From an uncultured Mollicutes bacterium (lineage in GTDB: Bacteria; Bacillota_I; Bacilli_A; RFN20; CAG-826): 26,063 nucleotides of DNA. This document shows, piece after piece, positions 21,843 to 26,063 of the stretch. The stretch lies in the NCBI GenBank assembly GCA_937893635.1, contig CALBGF010000250.1, positions 1 through 26,063 on the forward strand, in the 5' to 3' direction. A model generated the notes under the pieces. It did no database searches. It was not told the origin of the DNA and saw only the letters and a list, made by a program, of their open reading frames with translations. Both the position numbers and the translations under genes were made by a program. The stretch's first letter is position 1; every line of letters begins with the position of its first letter.

Positions 21843-24800
21843 CTACTTATAACTTATTTCGTATAAATATAAACCTTGTTTGCCACCATAAGATAAGACA
21901 CCTAGATATAACTTGCCATTTAATTCCACTAAGTTTTGGATATTATATTGTCCTTTAGCTTTGTTTAAATCATCGTTAGTGTCGACTTCAATGGTAATTG
22001 TTTTGATTTTATTACCTGACCAATCAAATATTTGAATTTCGCTAGCTAGCCAAGCATTATGGTTGAATAATGCATAGATATATTCATTATCTGCATATAA
22101 AGTTTGGAAAGATGCACCACTATCTGAAGCTAAAGCAAAATCTTTAAAGAAATCTTTTGTGTGTTCTGCTTTTAATGAAATAGTGTTAGTAACATTTTTA
22201 TCTTCATCAGTTATATACATTTGTCCACCAATACTGAAAACATAATTTTTAGTAGCTTCATTATATCCTACTGAAGTCACTTTAGAATAATTTGAATTTT
22301 CATCTCCAAATCTAATTGCATTTATATCATTTCTTAACATTAATGTATTAGAATCAAATGCTTTCATCGTATCATTTCCATTGTTGATTAGATAAATCAA
22401 GCCGTTTTGATATAACAAGTTACAATCTTCTCCCCAACTTTGTTTCTCAAATAATTGAACAACATCCGAAGAAGCAATTACTTCTTTTTTGTCTAAATCA
22501 TATTTAATAATTGTGACATATTGTCTTCCATTACTTGTTAAAGCGTAATAGAGATATTTTCCATCACTACATCCACCTTCAACAGAGAATAAATAAACTT
22601 TGTTGCCATTGTATTCTTTAGTTAAAGAAATGTTGCTACTTAAGATTTGATTAGTAAATTCTAGATCTTTTCCAACTTTCATAGTATTTTGGACATATCC
22701 GCCTAATAAACTTGTATCAAATGTTGAGAATTCACTTAAAGACATTGTTAATTTACTAGCAAACATACCACGATTACTTCCACTATAAGCACGTCCAACT
22801 AAATAAGTATCTCCATTAGCAAATACCATATTTTGAATTGTTCTATTATCAGATTCTGCTAAACCATTCGAACAATCAATAATTAAATCATCTTTAGTTT
22901 TTACTCCATTCCAATCATAAATTTCAATTATTGCAGTAGTAACTGCTTCACTTTCATCACGATAAACTGCATATATATAGTCTTCGTCGCTAGATACAGA
23001 ACGGAATGTATAACCATCTTTATTAAAGCTAAGTGTTACGCCTTTATCAATAATTGTATTTTTGTCTTTATCATAGAATTTTACATTGCGTGACTTATCA
23101 ACAACAACATATTCTTCAATAAATTCATTATAAGATGCATCAATACTATTACTACCTAAAGTAACTCCTTTTTCTAATAATTCTAAAGTACTAGAATCAT
23201 AATAAGAAACTTTATTATCTAAAGTAAATATTCCGATTTTTCCATTTTCAAAAAATAATTTATTATAGTTATTTCTATCAGTTAGCCATGATCCTTGAAC
23301 ATAACCAATGTCAACTGTATCACTGCTTTTAACAACTTCATTAGTGGCAAAGTTAAATTTTACAATTTTTGTACCAGAACCGCCAAATCCACTAGTTGCA
23401 AAATAGCCATATGTTCCATCACTACAACCACCTTGTATATCACGTCCCGATAATGCCACAACTTTATTATCAGCTTCGTAATATTTGTTTGCACTTACTA
23501 TTTTAGTTAAGTTGTTTGCGGTAGTAACTTGGTCATATTCACCTAAACTAATTGATTTATCATTTAACATAACAACATCTAAATAATCAATATTTATAGA
23601 CGCCATAGAGTCATCATAATTACGAAGTCCACTATCTTTAATACTCAAGGTAATTGTGTTATTTCCGCCTTTAATAAATACATCATTAAGAACTACATCA
23701 TAATAAACTTGGGATGGCTTATTTTTATCAACTGAATTACCAACACGTTCAATATGTGTATCTTTAGATATCATTTTTGAAGCGCCATTAACATTAACAT
23801 TTAATAATTTATTAAGCTGTAATTCTTCTGTATGATAATTACTTCCATCAAGTAATAAATAATTAGAAGCTACTCTTAATTTAAGATTAGCACGAACATA
23901 ACTCTTAGATTGAAAATTGAATTTTAATGTTGATCCAGCACTTAAATTACCAACATAATTAATAACTTTACCTGGAACATATTCATTATTAACAAAATTA
24001 TATGTAGTTGCGGATAAGACATTACCACCACTAATAATAGCATTTTCGCCTTTATTACGTTTAACAACTTCTGCTTCCACTTCACAGAATACTTGTTTAT
24101 TATCTTTAGCGCAAATTGATAAATTAGCTTTTTTACCAAAATCTACAATAACTTCTTTATCTGCTATTTCATATTCATCTCTATTTAATTTGACGTAGTT
24201 ACCAGAATCAAATTCACCCATAACAACTAGATTATCTAAATTACTATTAGCTCTTGGCTCATCAGCAAAAGCAATGGCTTTACCTGATAAAATAGAAAGA
24301 CTAATGAGCTTTCCGTTACTAAATTCGCCTTTTTTAAAGACAGAAATATCAACTTTTCCATTTAGAGTAATATCATTAAATTTATAAGAAACACTCCAAG
24401 ATTTATCGCTAGTTTTTAAAGGTGTAGTGGTATCCACTACTAACTTAGAAGCATCAATATTTAATGTTGAGCCATCATTATATAAAATATCAACTACCAT
24501 TCCTGTTGGATCAAATGTTTTGCCTTCTTCGTAACTAATAATATTTGGATTTTTAGTTACTGTTAAGCCGGTTGGAATAACCTCTTTTAAAGATAAATTA
24601 ATTGTTGTTTCTTTTGTTAAATATGTAAATTTAATTTCTCCACCATTATTAACGAAGTCTTCATTTACTTCCATATTGAATTGTTTGCTAGTTAAATTTG
24701 AAGAATAATCTTCTCCGTTTTTAACCGTAAAGTTAGCTTGCACTTCAAAATCATCTTTATTTGGTGATGCTTTGCCGTTTTTAAAGTAATTAACACCATC

Positions 24801-24986
24801 TTTTAATCTAACGCTAATAGAATCTAGTTCTGGGTTACCAACACGATTTCTTTCTGCTTCGTCTAGTGCAGAACGATATTTATCATAACTAACTTTGGAA
24901 CTAATTACTTGTCCCATCGCTAAACCAGCACAAATTGCCACAACGGAAGAAATAACAACTTTTTCAATAATTTTTTTCTTATTCAT
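21843..24986 (-). CDS. Large membrane-anchored surface protein with Ig-like, jelly-roll-like and duplicated propeller-like domains
   Basis: This 1047-residue protein starts with a lysine-rich head and one hydrophobic segment (about 8-30), a signal anchor that leaves the rest outside. A bacterial Ig-like unit follows (about 137-217: GLTVTKNPN...Y.EG..FDPTGM.V.I.Y.DG). Next is a jelly-roll or carbohydrate-binding-like domain (about 315-475). Two copies of a ~240-residue beta-rich domain complete it (about 511-745 and 799-1044). Each copy opens with GGCSDG and a Y/F-rich strand and closes with a [IF]YDW-[NS]-G strand and a G-x-x-G strand, in the style of beta-propellers. ATG 24986 is chosen because AAGGAGG lies 9 bases before it; the longer reading lacks a site. 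It overlaps the GH3 gene by 8 bases, so a role in glycan handling is likely but unproven. Confidence 0.7.
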   Translation of the reverse strand: MNKKKIIEKVVISSVVAICAGLAMGQVISSKVSYDKYRSALDEAERNRVGNPELDSISVRLKDGVNYFKNGKASPNKDDFEVQANFTVKNGEDYSSNLTSKQFNMEVNEDFVNNGGEIKFTYLTKETTINLSLKEVIPTGLTVTKNPNIISYEEGKTFDPTGMVVDILYNDGSTLNIDASKLVVDTTTPLKTSDKSWSVSYKFNDITLNGKVDISVFKKGEFSNGKLISLSILSGKAIAFADEPRANSNLDNLVVMGEFDSGNYVKLNRDEYEIADKEVIVDFGKKANLSICAKDNKQVFCEVEAEVVKRNKGENAIISGGNVLSATTYNFVNNEYVPGKVINYVGNLSAGSTLKFNFQSKSYVRANLKLRVASNYLLLDGSNYHTEELQLNKLLNVNVNGASKMISKDTHIERVGNSVDKNKPSQVYYDVVLNDVFIKGGNNTITLSIKDSGLRNYDDSMASINIDYLDVVMLNDKSISLGEYDQVTTANNLTKIVSANKYYEADNKVVALSGRDIQGGCSDGTYGYFATSGFGGSGTKIVKFNFATNEVVKSSDTVDIGYVQGSWLTDRNNYNKLFFENGKIGIFTLDNKVSYYDSSTLELLEKGVTLGSNSIDASYNEFIEEYVVVDKSRNVKFYDKDKNTIIDKGVTLSFNKDGYTFRSVSSDEDYIYAVYRDESEAVTTAIIEIYDWNGVKTKDDLIIDCSNGLAESDNRTIQNMVFANGDTYLVGRAYSGSNRGMFASKLTMSLSEFSTFDTSLLGGYVQNTMKVGKDLEFTNQILSSNISLTKEYNGNKVYLFSVEGGCSDGKYLYYALTSNGRQYVTIIKYDLDKKEVIASSDVVQLFEKQSWGEDCNLLYQNGLIYLINNGNDTMKAFDSNTLMLRNDINAIRFGDENSNYSKVTSVGYNEATKNYVFSIGGQMYITDEDKNVTNTISLKAEHTKDFFKDFALASDSGASFQTLYADNEYIYALFNHNAWLASEIQIFDWSGNKIKTITIEVDTNDDLNKAKGQYNIQNLVELNGKLYLGVLSYGGKQGLYLYEISYK
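21855..23456 (-). repeat. Two tandem copies of a propeller-like protein domain
   Basis: Copy 1 is coded by 23456-22752 and copy 2 by 22592-21855. Shared landmarks in order are GGCSDG, a K-[FY]-[ND]-[FL] strand followed by EV[VI]-x-SSD, an [IF]YDW-[NS]-G strand and an IQN[ML]V strand. Similarity is at the protein level; the DNA has diverged, so the duplication is old. Confidence 0.7.
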
Positions 24987-26063
24987 TTGTGTTATCCTCC
25001 TTATTATCTTCAAACCAACTCTTTTTACGAATTGTTTCATAAGCCCAAATAGCTATGCCACATCCAACCATAATATCAAGGGCAATAACCATTGGTTTCC
25101 ACCAGTTCCAAGAATCAATGATAACTGCACTATCAATAGTCTTACCTTCATCTGGATGATCTTTAATATAATCATTCCAGTTTTTATTAATTACTTGGGT
25201 ATGTGCATAGGCAAAGCATGCATGTTTAACTGCTTTTTTAAGTTGTTTTTGAATTCTAGGTGTTGCACTTTCACTATAATTGAAACTATAGTCTGCACCC
25301 ATATAATTGAGTTTTGAACCCATGCCTAAGTCATTACCAGCACGTAAGCCATGGTCAATATTCATAAACTTATTATCATAAGAATAGTCAGTCACAATTA
25401 CACCTTTAAATCCCCACTCTTGACGTGCAACTCCTTCAACAAGCGCTTCACTACCACCAGTATAACAAGTGCCAATTCTTCCATAAGAAGTCATAAGTCC
25501 CATACAATCGGCGACTTCAATTGCCTTTTGAAAAGATTTTAAATAAGTTTCTCTTAATGCTTGTTCGGTGCACCAGTTATATAAATAATTACGGTGATTT
25601 TCGGTTGGGTTTAATGCAAAATGTTTTAAATAAGGGAAAGTACCTGTTCTTTGTAAACCAGTAATCGCATTTACTACCATTGTTGAAGATAAGAATGGAT
25701 CTTCACTATAATATTCAAAGTTACGTCCACCAATTGGAGTACGATGAATATTTGTTCCTGGCGCCCAAGCACTAGCAACATTTAAGCTAACACAATCTGT
25801 ACCATAAGAAACACCCCATTCAAGTGCAAGTTTCTTATTATATGTTTGGGCTAGCAATGTATTAGATGTATAACCATTACCAACTTTTCCATCAACACCA
25901 GGGTTATAGCCTTTAATTTGAAGTGGTCCGTCGTATGCTGATAAACTTGGTAAACCAATTTCATTAATTTTTGTAATTGAATATCCATTACCAACTAAAT
26001 TAACTGCCGAACTAATCTTTAATTGATTTAATAAGTCATCCCATCTTGGATCATCATAATTTG
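24979..26063 (-). CDS. Glycoside hydrolase family 3, C-terminal part with membrane anchor (partial)
   Basis: The last 360 codons are visible; the gene runs off the right edge with no stop or start there. The GH3 (beta/alpha)8 domain is clear: DGPLQIKGYNPG, then TNIHRTPIGGRNFEYYSEDP (substrate-binding region), KHFALN...E..R and GVIVTDYS, whose Asp (codon near 25388) matches the family nucleophile. About 90 residues later come one membrane span (coded about 25098-25039) and a charged cytoplasmic tail. The alpha/beta sandwich domain, which normally follows the barrel and carries the acid/base residue, is absent here. It should therefore lie before the barrel, outside the window, as in circularly permuted GH3 enzymes. 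The product is probably a cell-bound beta-glucosidase or relative, coupled to the surface protein gene downstream. Confidence 0.85.
   Translation of the reverse strand, partial: NYDDPRWDDLLNQLKISSAVNLVGNGYSITKINEIGLPSLSAYDGPLQIKGYNPGVDGKVGNGYTSNTLLAQTYNKKLALEWGVSYGTDCVSLNVASAWAPGTNIHRTPIGGRNFEYYSEDPFLSSTMVVNAITGLQRTGTFPYLKHFALNPTENHRNYLYNWCTEQALRETYLKSFQKAIEVADCMGLMTSYGRIGTCYTGGSEALVEGVARQEWGFKGVIVTDYSYDNKFMNIDHGLRAGNDLGMGSKLNYMGADYSFNYSESATPRIQKQLKKAVKHACFAYAHTQVINKNWNDYIKDHPDEGKTIDSAVIIDSWNWWKPMVIALDIMVGCGIAIWAYETIRKKSWFEDNKEDNTNE

Noticed and set aside
1..26063. tRNA, rRNA, CRISPR arrays, insertion sequences
   Set aside because: No cloverleaf, rRNA-like, regularly spaced repeat or transposase signal was seen on reading both strands.

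Overview
The window (26,063 bases) is AT-rich DNA from a low-GC Gram-positive bacterium, most likely an uncultivated gut-type member of the Bacilli (Erysipelotrichales or RF39-like). This rests on AT-rich codon use, strong AGGAGG-type ribosome binding sites, ordinary use of TGA as a stop (so not the Mycoplasma code), and the gene families present. The taxonomic guess is an inference; no rRNA gene is present to test it.

Bases 1-5396 (+ strand) are a tightly packed housekeeping operon: the end of glutamine synthetase, then glmS, glmM and glmU, the full route from fructose-6-phosphate and glutamine to UDP-GlcNAc, followed by an RluA-family pseudouridine synthase. Bases 5398-9324 look like an accessory restriction island. 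A serine recombinase (- strand) stands divergently beside a two-gene BcgI-like restriction-modification system: a fused nuclease-methylase subunit and a two-TRD specificity subunit. A near-perfect inverted repeat brackets the two R-M genes but excludes their promoter, and a (GA)7 microsatellite lies exactly between the two TRDs. The module may therefore be phase-variable in two ways, and this is the strongest candidate for something new here.

From 9467 onward all genes are on the - strand. They are: a MarR regulator with a MacB-like ABC ATPase/permease fusion; a lipoprotein with a DUF308-type membrane protein; a duplicated DUF1538 membrane protein with two PII-like proteins; and a membrane protein with Rossmann-like domains and a RyR-like C-terminus. 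Next comes a four-gene cassette (polymorphic-toxin-like protein, acidic partner, XRE regulator, ImmA/IrrE protease). It is driven by one strong promoter, with a structured leader and a possible antisense RNA. The window ends with a Cof-type HAD phosphatase, a 1047-residue membrane-anchored surface protein carrying two copies of a propeller-like domain, and the C-terminal part of a GH3 glycosidase with a C-terminal membrane anchor.

No tRNA, rRNA, CRISPR array or transposase was seen, and no stretch longer than 300 bases lacks a gene.
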